Source: an uncultured Alphaproteobacteria bacterium (lineage in GTDB: Bacteria; Pseudomonadota; Alphaproteobacteria; Thalassobaculales; Thalassobaculaceae). Taken from it: DNA of 64,000 nt. This document shows, piece by piece, positions 1 through 8,166 of this stretch. The number at the start of each line of letters is the position of its first letter. Positions within the stretch are counted from its first letter, which is position 1. A program made the position numbers and the translations under genes. The stretch covers positions 1 to 64,000 of the forward strand of contig CALMRI010000007.1 of assembly GCA_937776645.1 (NCBI GenBank), in the 5' to 3' direction. Below the pieces are notes generated by a model that ran no database searches, was not told where the DNA came from, and worked only from the letters and a program-made list of their open reading frames with translations.

Positions 1-1
1 C

Positions 2-94
2 TTCCAGATGGCCGAGGTCGCAATCCCGAGAGACCTGTTCGCTGATATCCTGCGCCGCATCGACTGGCTCAGGCCAAAGCCAGCTCCCGCATGA
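2..94 (+). CDS. C-terminal end of a truncated-by-window gene, function unknown
   Basis: The frame is open from the window edge and closes with TGA after 30 codons; the last residues are WLRPKPAPA. The piece is too short to assign a family. It is counted as coding only because the frame is open to the edge and the codons look like those of neighbouring genes. It could also be a chance frame. Confidence 0.4.
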   Translation, partial: FQMAEVAIPRDLFADILRRIDWLRPKPAPA

Positions 95-318
95 TGGTCG
101 GAACGTCAATCAGCAATGAAGTCGACGGCATCCGTGCGCCCACAATGTGGCCGACGCACCTGATTCATCACAGAATGGCCGCTAATTGGTCCTTTTTCGA
201 CCGGATCACGCTTCGGGCGACCGTCAGATGCAAGCTGATTGCATGTGATACCGATCCGAGGCACACTTTTTGGGTTGGGAGGACCTCATATGGAGAATCC
301 CGGATAAAGGAGGACGAA

Positions 319-1083
319 TTGGGACGCTTAGACAATCAAGTAGCCGTGGTGACCGGAGCTGGGAACGGGTTGGGAGAGGCCATTGCGCTTCGCCTAGCGG
401 AGGAGGGCGCGCGGCTGGTGCTTGGCGATATTGAGGTGGACGCTCTTGCGGACACCGCATCGCAGATCACAAAATCCGGCGGCGAAGCGGTAACCGTGGT
501 CGGCGATCTAACAGATGAAGGCCCCGCCATTCAACTGGTGGAGACCGCTGTAGAACGTTTCGGCCAAGTCGATATCTTGGTCAATAACCTCGGCGGCAGC
601 CGCAATACCAAAATCTGGGAAATGTCAGTGGAGGATTGGGACTACGTGATGCGGCTCAATCTCCGGGCCATGTTCCTGTGCACGCGTCAGGCCGCGACGC
701 ACATGATGAAACGTCGACGCGGCAAGATAATTTGCCTCTCCTCCGGCGCACGCGAGGGCACGCCTTGGACCGCGTATTATCAAGGTGGGTCTGGTTATTC
801 CGCCGCCAAGGCGGCCGTGCATGGGTTTATTCGGGATGTAGCGCTGGAGTTGGCGGAATTCGACATCAATGTCAACGCCGTAGCCCCAGGGCCAATTGAT
901 ACGGAACGCACCGGCCCAATGTTGAAAAAAATGGATGCGAGCGTGGATTTCAGCCCCAGCCGCATGACGCCTATGAAACGCCTCGGCCTCCCAGAAGAGG
1001 TTGCCAACGCGGTGCTGTTTCTAGCGTCGGACGAAGCCTCGTACGTTTCAGGTCACACCCTGGCGGTGGCGGGAGGACGCTAG
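319..1083 (+). CDS. SDR-family NAD(P)-dependent oxidoreductase
   Basis: Classical short-chain dehydrogenase of 254 residues, the usual family size. The cofactor loop TGAGNGLG is at residues 12-19, a slightly altered NNLGG (normally NNAG) at about 89-93, the catalytic Ser at 141/142 and the YxxxK pair at Tyr160/Lys164. The frame is open much further upstream, but TTG at 319 is preferred: AAGGAGG lies 6 bases upstream and the protein then begins directly at the Rossmann strand. Substrate unknown. The C-terminus ends abruptly at GGR, directly against recombinase debris and an IS element, so the original downstream neighbour may have been lost. Confidence 0.88.
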   Translation: MGRLDNQVAVVTGAGNGLGEAIALRLAEEGARLVLGDIEVDALADTASQITKSGGEAVTVVGDLTDEGPAIQLVETAVERFGQVDILVNNLGGSRNTKIWEMSVEDWDYVMRLNLRAMFLCTRQAATHMMKRRRGKIICLSSGAREGTPWTAYYQGGSGYSAAKAAVHGFIRDVALELAEFDINVNAVAPGPIDTERTGPMLKKMDASVDFSPSRMTPMKRLGLPEEVANAVLFLASDEASYVSGHTLAVAGGR

Positions 1084-1228
1084 GCTGCGTGCTGACCGAT
1101 AACGTCCTCCACCGTTGTCGGATACCACTAGCAACGTGGGCCGTGGAAATGCCGCGAGCGTTCAAAGCGTCGGCAATCGACTGAAGTTTAGTCGCACCCG
1201 CGCAACGGGTCCTATCGACCAGGGCGAC
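1084..1228 (-). pseudogene. Serine recombinase/resolvase C-terminal fragment (left of IS)
   Basis: Read on the minus strand this stretch encodes the piece AGATKLQSIADALNARGIST, which matches the helix-turn-helix tail of large serine recombinases and resolvases. There is no catalytic domain. The reading frame runs without a start up to the left end of the IS3-family element and then continues as unrelated residues. I read it as a relic. Family assignment is by motif recognition, not by search. Confidence 0.55.
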
Positions 1229-1294
1229 TGTCCTGCCCCCCTATAACTGTGCCACGTAATTCGTGATATTTTACGAAGGTGTGGAGGTATTTGG

Positions 1295-1582
1295 ATGGCA
1301 AGGAAGCGATATTGCGATGAAGATGTATTGAACCTGCTGCGTCAGATAGAGCTCAGTCTGGCGTCTGGTAGCAGTGTAGAGATGGCTTGCCGATCAGCAG
1401 GCATCAGCGATGCAACATACTATAATTGGCGCAAGAGGTACGGTGGGATGGGCAAGTCCCAGCTTCAGGAGCTCAAGGGCCTTGAGAAGGAGAACTCCCG
1501 CCTCAAGAGAATTGTTGCGGACCTTGAGCTGGATAAGCTGATCCTGCGGGAGAGCCTCGATTATCTAAAGCCGAAGGTCTGA
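1295..1582 (+). CDS. IS3-family transposase OrfA (helix-turn-helix subunit)
   Basis: The 95-residue protein has an N-terminal helix-turn-helix (CRSAGISDATYYNWRKRYGG, residues about 32-51) and a C-terminal leucine-zipper-like coiled coil (LKGLEKENSRLKRI). This is the OrfA pattern of the IS407 group. ATG at 1295 follows GTGGAGG. It ends in frame 2. The orfB frame (frame 1, one base back) is open from 1537, so the two frames overlap and a -1 frameshift around the TCTAAAGCC stretch (1564-1572) could give the OrfAB fusion transposase. Confidence 0.92.
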   Translation: MARKRYCDEDVLNLLRQIELSLASGSSVEMACRSAGISDATYYNWRKRYGGMGKSQLQELKGLEKENSRLKRIVADLELDKLILRESLDYLKPKV

Positions 1583-1614
1583 CGATTGCCGATCTGCGTC
1601 AGGCCCTAATCCAT

Positions 1615-2412
1615 GTGCGTCAGAAACTCGGATCATCCGAGCGGCGGGCTTGCAAAACGATCGGCGTGGCACGGTCCACACAGCGCTATGAGGCATCCCC
1701 TGAAAATGATGACAGCCTTCGGCTGGCTTTGATCAGATTGGCAAAGCAGTATGGCCGCTATGGTTACAGGAAGATTGCCGCGTTACTCCGCATTGAAGGC
1801 TGGCAAGTCAATCACAAGAAGGTAGAGCGGCTGTGGAGGGAAGAGGGTCTCCAGATACCGCAACGTCACAGGAAGCGGAAGCGCCTCTATCACAAGGACA
1901 GCTCTATCATCCGGCTGCGCCCCAAATATCGGAACCATATCTGGAGCATAGATTTCGTCCATGACAAGCTGGCCAACGGCCGGCCCTATAAAATGTTGAC
2001 CGTGCTGGATGAATACACCCGCGAAGCTCTGTGCGTGGCCGTGAGGACTCGAATGGGCAATGCCGAGGTTCTGGAAGCCCTCTATCCGCTCTTCTTGAAA
2101 CACGGCAGACCAGAGTTCATCAGATCAGACAATGGTCCTGAGTTCATCGCAGAGAACTTTCAGACCTGGCTTACCAAGGTTGGGATCAAGCCCATCCGTA
2201 TCTATCCGGGGAGCCCCTGGGAGAACGGATACAACGAACGCTTCAACGGCACTCTGCGCAGGGAGGTTCTCAATGCAGAGTGGTTCACATCAATCAGACA
2301 GGCTCAAATCGTCATCGAAACTTGGCTGAAACAGTACAATCACATCCGCCCGCATCAGGCTCTGAACATGCGTCCACCGATGCCCGAGACCCTATCAGAA
2401 AGTGGTACATAG
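1615..2412 (+). CDS. IS3-family transposase OrfB (DDE integrase core)
   Basis: OrfB has an HTH_21-like region (GRYGYRKIAALL) followed by a complete rve/DDE core. The acidic residues are in WSIDFV, SDNGPEF and SPWENGYNE, with the usual NGTLRRE and YNHIRPHQAL motifs after them. All three DDE residues are present and no stop interrupts the domain. A GTG at 1615 allows separate initiation, but the frame is open from 1537 and is probably normally reached by -1 frameshifting from orfA. Confidence 0.93.
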   Translation: MRQKLGSSERRACKTIGVARSTQRYEASPENDDSLRLALIRLAKQYGRYGYRKIAALLRIEGWQVNHKKVERLWREEGLQIPQRHRKRKRLYHKDSSIIRLRPKYRNHIWSIDFVHDKLANGRPYKMLTVLDEYTREALCVAVRTRMGNAEVLEALYPLFLKHGRPEFIRSDNGPEFIAENFQTWLTKVGIKPIRIYPGSPWENGYNERFNGTLRREVLNAEWFTSIRQAQIVIETWLKQYNHIRPHQALNMRPPMPETLSESGT

Positions 2413-2459
2413 AACGGGGGCTTTACAGAGTAGCCACCGCACAGTAATTCGTTTTGCTA

Positions 2460-2578
2460 TATTCTGAGTTACGCCACACGAACCAGTAGCCGCGAAAATG
2501 TCCGTATAACCAGACCGCCGTGGCGATGAGGCGATCGACTGTAGCGTCGTTGCCCCGGCGCGGCGAATTCCTCGGGAC
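2460..2578 (-). pseudogene. Second serine recombinase C-terminal fragment (right of IS)
   Basis: On the minus strand this side of the IS again shows a recombinase-tail motif, RRAGATTLQSIA, followed by SPRRSGYTDIF, in a frame without a start and soon degenerate. It is not simply the other half of the left fragment, because both contain the same motif (AGAT-LQSIA). The IS therefore sits between two decayed recombinase tails or inside a duplicated one. Confidence 0.45.
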
Positions 2579-2644
2579 GTAGGGGGGGATGGCTTCGTAT
2601 ATTAGGGAGGTGGAGGCCCCGAGCACGAATACTGTCTTTATCCC

Positions 2645-3043
2645 TCAGCTGCGGCGAACAGCGGCGTCCTGACCGATCCCGTAACCAGCACCGAGGGCGC
2701 TCGCGCCATGCACCAGGGACACAATCTCCACTAGTTCGCCTAGCATCTCGTCGGACATGCCAAGGCGTTGCGCAAGCGCGATGTGCGCCTCGGTACAGTA
2801 GGTGCAGTTTGTGGCGATGCTGGCCGCGATATACAGCATCTCCTTGGTTAGGCCGTCGAGCGCGCCGGGTGAAAGGGCATCTCTCGCCTGGTTCCAGTTG
2901 CGCCGGAGCGTGGGCGGATGAAAGGCCAGCGTCTTCCAGAAATCGGACAGACCATCCTGTCCGCGGACTGCGAGGATCTCATCATAGATTTCCTGGACCT
3001 TCGGGCTCGCATCCTTGTATTCGACCATCGCGACATGGGGCAT
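2645..3043 (-). CDS. Carboxymuconolactone decarboxylase / AhpD-like protein
   Basis: A protein of about 132 residues of the AhpD-like CMD superfamily. The core (GALDGLTKEMLYIAASIATN followed by CTYCTEAHIALAQRLG) has the redox-active CxxC and the downstream His of alkylhydroperoxidase-type members. The usual role is a thiol-dependent peroxidase or a related hydrolase; substrate unknown. ATG at 3043 is preferred over an upstream GTG at 3049 because CGGAG is correctly spaced from the ATG. It lies alone between IS and integrase debris with only 32 bp to the integrase stump, so it may have travelled with that material. Confidence 0.85.
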   Translation of the reverse strand: MPHVAMVEYKDASPKVQEIYDEILAVRGQDGLSDFWKTLAFHPPTLRRNWNQARDALSPGALDGLTKEMLYIAASIATNCTYCTEAHIALAQRLGMSDEMLGELVEIVSLVHGASALGAGYGIGQDAAVRRS

Positions 3044-3075
3044 CGTCACTACTCCGGTTTCTAGTGATCTGGTAG

Positions 3076-3489
3076 CTACTTGGTAGCCACGCGGGGAGAA
3101 ATAGAGTACAAATCGGTGATAACGTAGTAATTCTTAATTAGCGGGCTGTAGGTTCGAGTTTTATCCCTACCCTTGAGACGAAGGTAGAGATCCTTGGCAT
3201 CTGAGAGCAGGTATCCAGATTGTTCAGGTGCCGTGTCAGCCCTAAGCAGATTGATGGCTGGAATGTCGATCTGTTGAAGCCGTAACCCCAGCCAATAGTC
3301 TTCCAGGCGCTGATTGATGGATTGAGCGGATCTGGATGCTGTTGATTGAGATCGGGTTCGAAGGGTCAAACTTATCCGGTCAGATCGATAATGCGCTCTG
3401 AGATCTGCTGGAACCCGTCTGACAAAATAGTAAACACCATCCCGCAAATGCACATGCGGAGGCTGGATTTTGTACATCAGTTTGGACAT
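3076..3489 (-). pseudogene. Truncated phage-type tyrosine integrase (N-terminal stump)
   Basis: The reading frame starts like integrases carrying the DUF6538 N-terminal domain (PPHVHLRDGVYYFVRRVPAD, then LRAHYRSDRISLTLRTRS) and continues into the start of the core-binding domain. It stops after about 137 residues, so the catalytic domain with its Arg-His-Arg-Tyr residues is missing. The following DNA belongs to the AhpD-like gene. This is a remnant of an integrated element and cannot be an active recombinase. Confidence 0.75.
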
Positions 3490-3557
3490 CACCCATATCC
3501 ATGCAGCTACAACTCAGCTTACATATCAATGGGATAGATCTATTTTGATCTGGTGAA

Positions 3558-3574
3558 TGGTGCCCAAGGGAGAG
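3558..3574 (-). other. Possible integrase attachment site (tRNA 3'-end-like sequence)
   Basis: Read on the minus strand this is CTCTCCCTTGGGCACCA, which resembles the last bases of a tRNA including the encoded CCA. It lies about 70 bp upstream of the integrase stump. No T-arm consensus precedes it, so it is not a tRNA gene. A leftover att core is the likeliest reading, but chance resemblance is quite possible. Confidence 0.25.
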
Positions 3575-3785
3575 CTCGTCGAGACCGTGCCGGCGCTGCG
3601 CCCGGCCGGTATCCTTAGACCGGCGAGACCTGGTCCTGGGACATCGCCCTGCTCGGCGAGAAATGTCCCGGATTTGCGGTCCGTAACCAAGTGATCGGCA
3701 TAGCGAGCATTTCCGAGGCGGAGTTGGTGACGTAGTCTGCTGCGATGTCGCCAGATTTTGCCAATCACCAGAAGAGTATTTAGCC

Positions 3786-4577
3786 ATGTCCGATGGAGTG
3801 TTGATCGAACGCGACGCCGCCTTGGCGACCGTCGTGCTGAACCGGCCGGATAAATTGAACGCGTTGGACAAGGCCATGTGGGGTGGGGTTGGCGAGGCCT
3901 TTACCATGCTCGACGCCGACCTGGAGGTGCGTTGTGTCGTCCTGCGCGGTGCCGGAGAGAAGGCGCTGGGACCGGGAGCGGATATCAAGGAGTTCGAGAC
4001 CGAGCGCGCCTCGGCGGCGCAAGCGGCAGAGTATGGTGCGTTGATGCATCGCGCGATGAATGCGATCGGCGATTGTCGTCACCCGGTAATTGCCCGCATT
4101 CAAGGGCTTTGTATCGGCGGCGCGCTGGAGCTGGCGGTGATGTGCGATCTGCGGATTTCCGGGCAAAGCGCGCGCTTCGGGATCCCGGTTAATCGTCTGG
4201 GCCTGGTTATGTCGCATGAGGAAATGGCTGGCCTGATCGCCTTGGTCGGTCGGTCGACTACCCTGGAAATCCTCTTCGAGGCGCGGATCTTTGGCGCTGA
4301 GGAGGCGATGCAAAAGGGTTTGCTGACCCGGGTTGTGCCGGATGACGATCTGGATGCTGAGCTAGCGGCGATGACCGAGCGGGTCTGCGCCGGGGCGCCG
4401 TTGGTCAACCGCTGGCACAAGGCCTTTGCTAACCGGATTAGCCGGGGCCTGATCCAAGGTGAACAGCTTAACGACTTTGAGCGGTCCGAGGGTTTTTCTT
4501 GCTTTGATACCGAGGATTTTCGCGAAGGCTACCAAGTGTTCCTGGAGAAGCGTGCGCCTGAATTTCGGGGTCTCTGA
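3786..4577 (+). CDS. Enoyl-CoA hydratase/isomerase family protein (crotonase fold), atypical active site
   Basis: A 263-residue crotonase-fold protein. The first oxyanion segment is GPGADIKEF (62-70) and the second is GLCIGGALELAVMCDL. Of the two glutamates of true enoyl-CoA hydratases, the first aligns with Glu115 in ALELA. The second position (QPE in the mammalian enzyme) reads IPVN, so it is not acidic. It may therefore be an isomerase, hydrolase or lyase of the superfamily rather than a hydratase. It ends 1 bp before the convergent PhyH gene. Confidence 0.88.
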   Translation: MSDGVLIERDAALATVVLNRPDKLNALDKAMWGGVGEAFTMLDADLEVRCVVLRGAGEKALGPGADIKEFETERASAAQAAEYGALMHRAMNAIGDCRHPVIARIQGLCIGGALELAVMCDLRISGQSARFGIPVNRLGLVMSHEEMAGLIALVGRSTTLEILFEARIFGAEEAMQKGLLTRVVPDDDLDAELAAMTERVCAGAPLVNRWHKAFANRISRGLIQGEQLNDFERSEGFSCFDTEDFREGYQVFLEKRAPEFRGL

Positions 4578-4578
4578 G

Positions 4579-5469
4579 TTATCCCGCAGTGTTGGTGGTC
4601 GCCGATTTCTGACCTTGTACGGTGAAGAATGAGGCTGATTTTGGTTGCTGAGGAAGCTCGACCTGGAAATGGATCATCCGCGCCGACAGGCTGGGTTGAC
4701 CGCGCAGGATTAATCCCTCGTTCGGGTTGGGCATTGGGTTGTGCGCCAAGGGTACCGCGTCGGCGGCGCTATAAACACAAATATACAGGCCTCGGGGTAG
4801 GTCTGAAGTATTCGGCGCCGAGCCATGGGCGAGTCTCGTATGCATCAGACAGACCGACCCGGCGGGGCCGGTGATTGGGGTCTGCCGACCTTGCAGCTCG
4901 GCCTCGGCTTGGTCATCCACCCGGCCGACGAACTCTCCATCCTGGAATAGCGAGTACATCGGCCCCTCATGGCTGCCAGGCACCACCATCAGACAACCGT
5001 TATCTGGTGTCACCTCGTCCAGCATCAGCAGCGCTGTCACGACATCATCGTTGGAATGCGGCGTGAAGGCGAAGTCCTGATGATAGTGCACGGTGGTATT
5101 GGCGCCGGGGCATTTTTGATTAATCTTGCAGTGATGAAATTTCACATTAGCGCCGATCAGATCGGCGACCATGTCGACCGTGCGGGCATCCGACATGACC
5201 TCGAAATAGGTTTTGGAGACATCCGAGGGATTGTTGACCCGGCGCAGCGCCGGATGCTCGGCGGTATGCTCGGCGCCCATATCGAAGCGCGGCCGGCCGT
5301 CGATGGTCGGCTCTCCGTAGGGCGCGGTATGGGTGCTGCTCTCTTCGACCCAGTTGGCGAGTTCGCGGCGTAACCGGTTCAATTGATCAGCGCTGACGGC
5401 GTTCTCAATCACCAAATATCCGTCGCGCTCGTAGCGGTCGACCTGGTCTTGGGTCAGTGTGTGGGGCAT
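4579..5469 (-). CDS. Phytanoyl-CoA dioxygenase (PhyH) family Fe(II)/2-oxoglutarate oxygenase
   Basis: A 296-residue PhyH-family protein. The iron facial triad is visible as His130 and Asp132 (HYHQDF) and distal His215 (RLAHGSAPN); Arg226 is placed to bind 2-oxoglutarate. Family members hydroxylate CoA-activated or free small acids at the alpha position, or other small molecules. Cytosolic, no signal peptide. It is convergent with the crotonase gene to its left. Together with an acyl-CoA ligase (32.9 kb) and a 2-hydroxyacyl-CoA lyase homologue (53.8 kb) it could serve alpha-oxidation, but that is inference. Confidence 0.88.
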   Translation of the reverse strand: MPHTLTQDQVDRYERDGYLVIENAVSADQLNRLRRELANWVEESSTHTAPYGEPTIDGRPRFDMGAEHTAEHPALRRVNNPSDVSKTYFEVMSDARTVDMVADLIGANVKFHHCKINQKCPGANTTVHYHQDFAFTPHSNDDVVTALLMLDEVTPDNGCLMVVPGSHEGPMYSLFQDGEFVGRVDDQAEAELQGRQTPITGPAGSVCLMHTRLAHGSAPNTSDLPRGLYICVYSAADAVPLAHNPMPNPNEGLILRGQPSLSARMIHFQVELPQQPKSASFFTVQGQKSATTNTAG

Positions 5470-5624
5470 GTCGTGCCTCTGTCCAGTCGGTTCTCAGCGC
5501 TCACCGCCGCCGCCTGTCGAAACGCCCGGCGGATGGGTCAGCAGAGGGGCAAAATGTCGCGCGCCATTTTTACTGTCGCGTCACCTGCCCATATGAGACC
5601 CTTCGTCGAAGCGGAGTGCAAGTG

Positions 5625-5849
5625 GTGAAACAGACTATCCTGCTGATCGTTGCCCTGGGTTGCATGCTGGGTGCGGCGCTTTGGGGGGCTGCGGATATCT
5701 GGTTTGACACTGCCGAGGTTGATATCGGTTTTCACGGGACCTTGGCGCTGGTCCTGGGGGCTATTGCCAGTTTGATGATCGGCGGCGGTCTGATGGTGCT
5801 GGTGTTCTACAGCTCGCGCCGGGGGTTTGACGATAAGGCAGGGCGATAG
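5625..5849 (+). CDS. Small two-helix membrane protein, unknown function
   Basis: About 74 residues with two hydrophobic helices (TILLIVALGCMLGAALWGAA and LALVLGAIASLMIGGGLMVL) and a basic C-terminus (SSRRGFDDKAGR). GTG at 5625 is chosen because GGAG lies 8 bases upstream and the protein begins directly before the first helix; the frame is open further upstream without hydrophobic content. No family recognised. It is divergent from the PhyH gene. Confidence 0.6.
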   Translation: MKQTILLIVALGCMLGAALWGAADIWFDTAEVDIGFHGTLALVLGAIASLMIGGGLMVLVFYSSRRGFDDKAGR

Positions 5850-5923
5850 GCGGTGATCAACCCTATACCATCTCTCGATATTTCTCGCCATTGTGAGCCA
5901 TGCCGCTAGCTTGCGGCGCTTCG

Positions 5924-6250
5924 CTAATCGGGGTTAGTGCTCGCCGGCCACATCCCGTGATCTGATAGAGTCTGCCCGATGCGACATTCTGAGACCGTTT
6001 GGTTCTTGCCAACCTCGATCATGCGCGTGAGTTCCGTCTCAAGGGCTCGAAGGTGGCTGATTATTTCCCGTACCGTATCCAGGTGCGTTTGCGCGATCGC
6101 ATCGACTTGAGTGCAGTCACGTTCCTGGTTAGCGGAGAGCCCGGGCAAACCTCGGATTGCATCGAGACGATAGTCCCGCGCCCGGGCATGGCGAATGAAG
6201 GAGCCGCGCTGGTCTGGCAATGGCAGTTCTCGGGGATGTTTTATTCGATC
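5924..6250 (-). pseudogene. MerR-family transcriptional regulator relic
   Basis: The minus-strand frame carries the effector end of a MerR regulator: FIRHARARDYRLDAIRGL, then CTQVDAIAQTHLDTVREIIS and SECRI with the two conserved Cys. The N-terminal winged helix (IRYYE...GLL) is not readable in the same frame. Upstream, residues such as ENCHCQTS appear in another frame, indicating frameshifts and loss. The relic points away from the crotonase gene at 6333, which it may once have controlled. Confidence 0.6.
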
Positions 6251-6332
6251 CGCCGCCCAATTTGTGGCGAAACCTTTATGGCAGTCGCTCGGATGACACG
6301 GTAAAATGGGCGTGACCAACCCGGAGAGAATT

Positions 6333-7127
6333 ATGAAGACCAATTACGAGACTCTGACTCTTGAACGCGGCGACGACCACGTGCTGACGATGATTCTGGA
6401 TCGCCCGGAAGCGGCGAACTCGATGAACACGCAGATGGGGCTCGATCTGCGCTCGTTCTGGGCAGATCTCTACCATGACCCAAGCGTCGCGCGCTGTATC
6501 GTGGTGACTGGGCGCGGCGAGAAGATTTTCTGCGCCGGCGGCGACCTGAAACAGCGCAATGGCATGTCCGACCAGGAATGGCAACGTCAACACGCGATCT
6601 TCGAGCAGGGGGTCAAATCTATGATGGATTGCCCGATCCCGATCATCGCTGCGGTCAACGGTGCGGCCTATGGCGGTGGCTGTGAGTTTGCGCTCAATTG
6701 CGATTTCATCTACGCGGCCGAGCATGCTCGCTTCGCGCTGACCGAGGTGACCTTGGGCATCATGCCGGGTGCTGCGGGGACCCAGAATCTGCCGCGCGCG
6801 GTTGGGTCGCGTCGGGCCATGGAGATCATTCTGACCGGCGGGCCGGTCGCCGCCGCCGAAGCCCTGGAATATGGGCTGGTTAACAAAGTCTGTGCGCCGG
6901 GCGCGCTTATGGAGGAGGTTATGGTGACCGCTCGACGGATTGCGGCTAATGCCCCGATCGCCATTCGTCAGGCCAAGAAGTCAGTGCGCGTGGCGACCCA
7001 GCTTGACCTCAAATCAGGCTATGATTTCGAGATAGAGGCCTATAATCGGATGGTCTCGACCGCGGATCGCTTGGAGGGCGTGCGGGCCTTCAACGAGAAG
7101 CGGAAGCCCGATTTTCAAGGGCGGTGA
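6333..7127 (+). CDS. Enoyl-CoA hydratase/isomerase family protein
   Basis: A 264-residue crotonase-fold enzyme with both expected catalytic glutamates: Glu118 in GGGCEFA and Glu138 in LTEVTLG, plus the FCAGGDLK oxyanion segment (66-73). A hydratase of the fatty-acid or amino-acid degradation type is likely. ATG at 6333 is preferred to ATG 6306 because GGAGAG stands 5 bases upstream. It begins a run with a GT9 gene (4 bp gap) and a DUF6165 gene, though the functional link between a hydratase and LPS genes is unclear. Confidence 0.9.
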   Translation: MKTNYETLTLERGDDHVLTMILDRPEAANSMNTQMGLDLRSFWADLYHDPSVARCIVVTGRGEKIFCAGGDLKQRNGMSDQEWQRQHAIFEQGVKSMMDCPIPIIAAVNGAAYGGGCEFALNCDFIYAAEHARFALTEVTLGIMPGAAGTQNLPRAVGSRRAMEIILTGGPVAAAEALEYGLVNKVCAPGALMEEVMVTARRIAANAPIAIRQAKKSVRVATQLDLKSGYDFEIEAYNRMVSTADRLEGVRAFNEKRKPDFQGR

Positions 7128-7131
7128 GCCG

Positions 7132-8148
7132 GTGGCTGGGCACTCAATGCCGGATACCGTCGCCATCTATTCTTGCGGCGAGGTGATCGGCGACGGCCTG
7201 TTCAAGCTATCCTTCCTGCAGGAGTGCCGCCGGCGGTTCCCCCATGCCCGGATCAGCTGGATCGCCGGCCTTTCCAACTCGGTCTTCGCTGGATCATTGG
7301 CGTCAATGGTCGAGGGGTTGATCGACGAGGTGGTGGAGAATGCCGGGATAGGCACTGCCGGCCAGCTGATAGATCCGCGGCCGCCGTTGGATGGTCGTCG
7401 TTTTGATCTGGTGGTTGATACCCAGCGCAACACCCTGCGCACGCTTTGTGCCCGGCGTATCCGGCATGGCACTTTCCTCGCTAGTACCGGCGGGTTTTGG
7501 TTCTCCGATATCCGGCCCGATGATGTTGGCGCGTTCCCACGCTCGTTACTGGGCCAGTTTAGCTTTTTGCTCGACCTGGTCTCGCCTCCGCCTGCCGGCC
7601 CACCGGATCCACTCCGGTTGGGCGCTCAGTATCTCTCTCGCGCCTCCGAGCTGCTGCCGGATGGCCCTGCCTATGTTGGTTTCGCGCCGGGCGCCGGCGA
7701 TCCCACGAAGGCCTGGTCGCTGGATAATTTCCTGGAGCTAGCACGACGGCAGGAGCGAGCCGGCCGGGTGCCGGTCTTTATCCTTGGTCCGAGCGAAGCG
7801 GCCTTACAGTCATGTATCCGGGATGCGGTTCCCTCGGGGCTTTTCCCGCTGACTACGCCGACCGACGCCGAGGGCCCTGACGTATCGAGCGGGCCTGGCC
7901 TAGTGATCGCGCTCGGACAGCGGATGGCGGCGGCGGTTGCCAATGATTCCGGCGCCGGCCATATGCTCGCCCTATCCCAGGTGCCTTTGGTTTCTCTATA
8001 TAGCAAAGCCGACCCGCAAAAATACGTGCTGAATGTACCGCGCCTCGTGATCCTTGATTCCAAGGCGCACGGTGGAAAGGACCCGGCGTTGATCCCGCTG
8101 GAGGCCGTTGCGCGGGCGCTGGAAAAGCTGTTGGATGCTGCTGTCTGA
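7132..8148 (+). CDS. Glycosyltransferase family 9 (heptosyltransferase-like)
   Basis: About 338 residues, GT-B fold of the ADP-heptose:LPS heptosyltransferase family. The N-terminal half (YSCGEVIGDGLFKLSFLQEC) replaces the usual GxxGD start, and the C-terminal half has the donor-binding stretch GFAPGAGDPTKAWSLDNF and the late ANDSGAGHMLAL motif, matching the NDSGxxH signature. Likely adds a sugar to LPS core at the inner membrane. GTG 7132 or ATG 7147 could start it. It is followed by DUF6165 and, after a repeat, an O-antigen-ligase-like gene, which supports a cell-surface role. Confidence 0.82.
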   Translation: MAGHSMPDTVAIYSCGEVIGDGLFKLSFLQECRRRFPHARISWIAGLSNSVFAGSLASMVEGLIDEVVENAGIGTAGQLIDPRPPLDGRRFDLVVDTQRNTLRTLCARRIRHGTFLASTGGFWFSDIRPDDVGAFPRSLLGQFSFLLDLVSPPPAGPPDPLRLGAQYLSRASELLPDGPAYVGFAPGAGDPTKAWSLDNFLELARRQERAGRVPVFILGPSEAALQSCIRDAVPSGLFPLTTPTDAEGPDVSSGPGLVIALGQRMAAAVANDSGAGHMLALSQVPLVSLYSKADPQKYVLNVPRLVILDSKAHGGKDPALIPLEAVARALEKLLDAAV

Positions 8149-8166
8149 AGCGTTGGAGAATTTGAC

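Larger units (their letters stand above)
1229..2427 (+). mobile_element. IS3-family insertion sequence (IS407-like group), about 1.2 kb
   Basis: Two overlapping-phase transposase frames (orfA, orfB) are bounded by imperfect inverted ends. The left end starts TGTCCTGCCCCC and ends in TGTGCCAC at 1256; the right end, read inward on the minus strand, starts TGTAAAGCCCCC and ends in TGTACCAC. Both transposase frames are intact, so the copy may be functional. No convincing short target duplication is seen (left flank ...GCGAC, right flank GAGTA...), which fits either decay or rearrangement after insertion. The exact outer base is uncertain by 1-2 positions. Confidence 0.85.

Noticed and set aside
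91..318. N-terminal extension of the first SDR gene
   Set aside because: The extra 76 codons show no SDR similarity, and a strong AAGGAGG stands just before TTG 319.
3619..3735. Short plus-strand frame (ETWSWDIALLGEKCPGF) before the first crotonase gene
   Set aside because: It looks like a possible gene tail but is bounded by a stop upstream and matches no family I can name.
5999..6304. 101-codon plus-strand frame opposite the MerR relic
   Set aside because: No family content; the minus strand shows clear MerR effector-domain residues.
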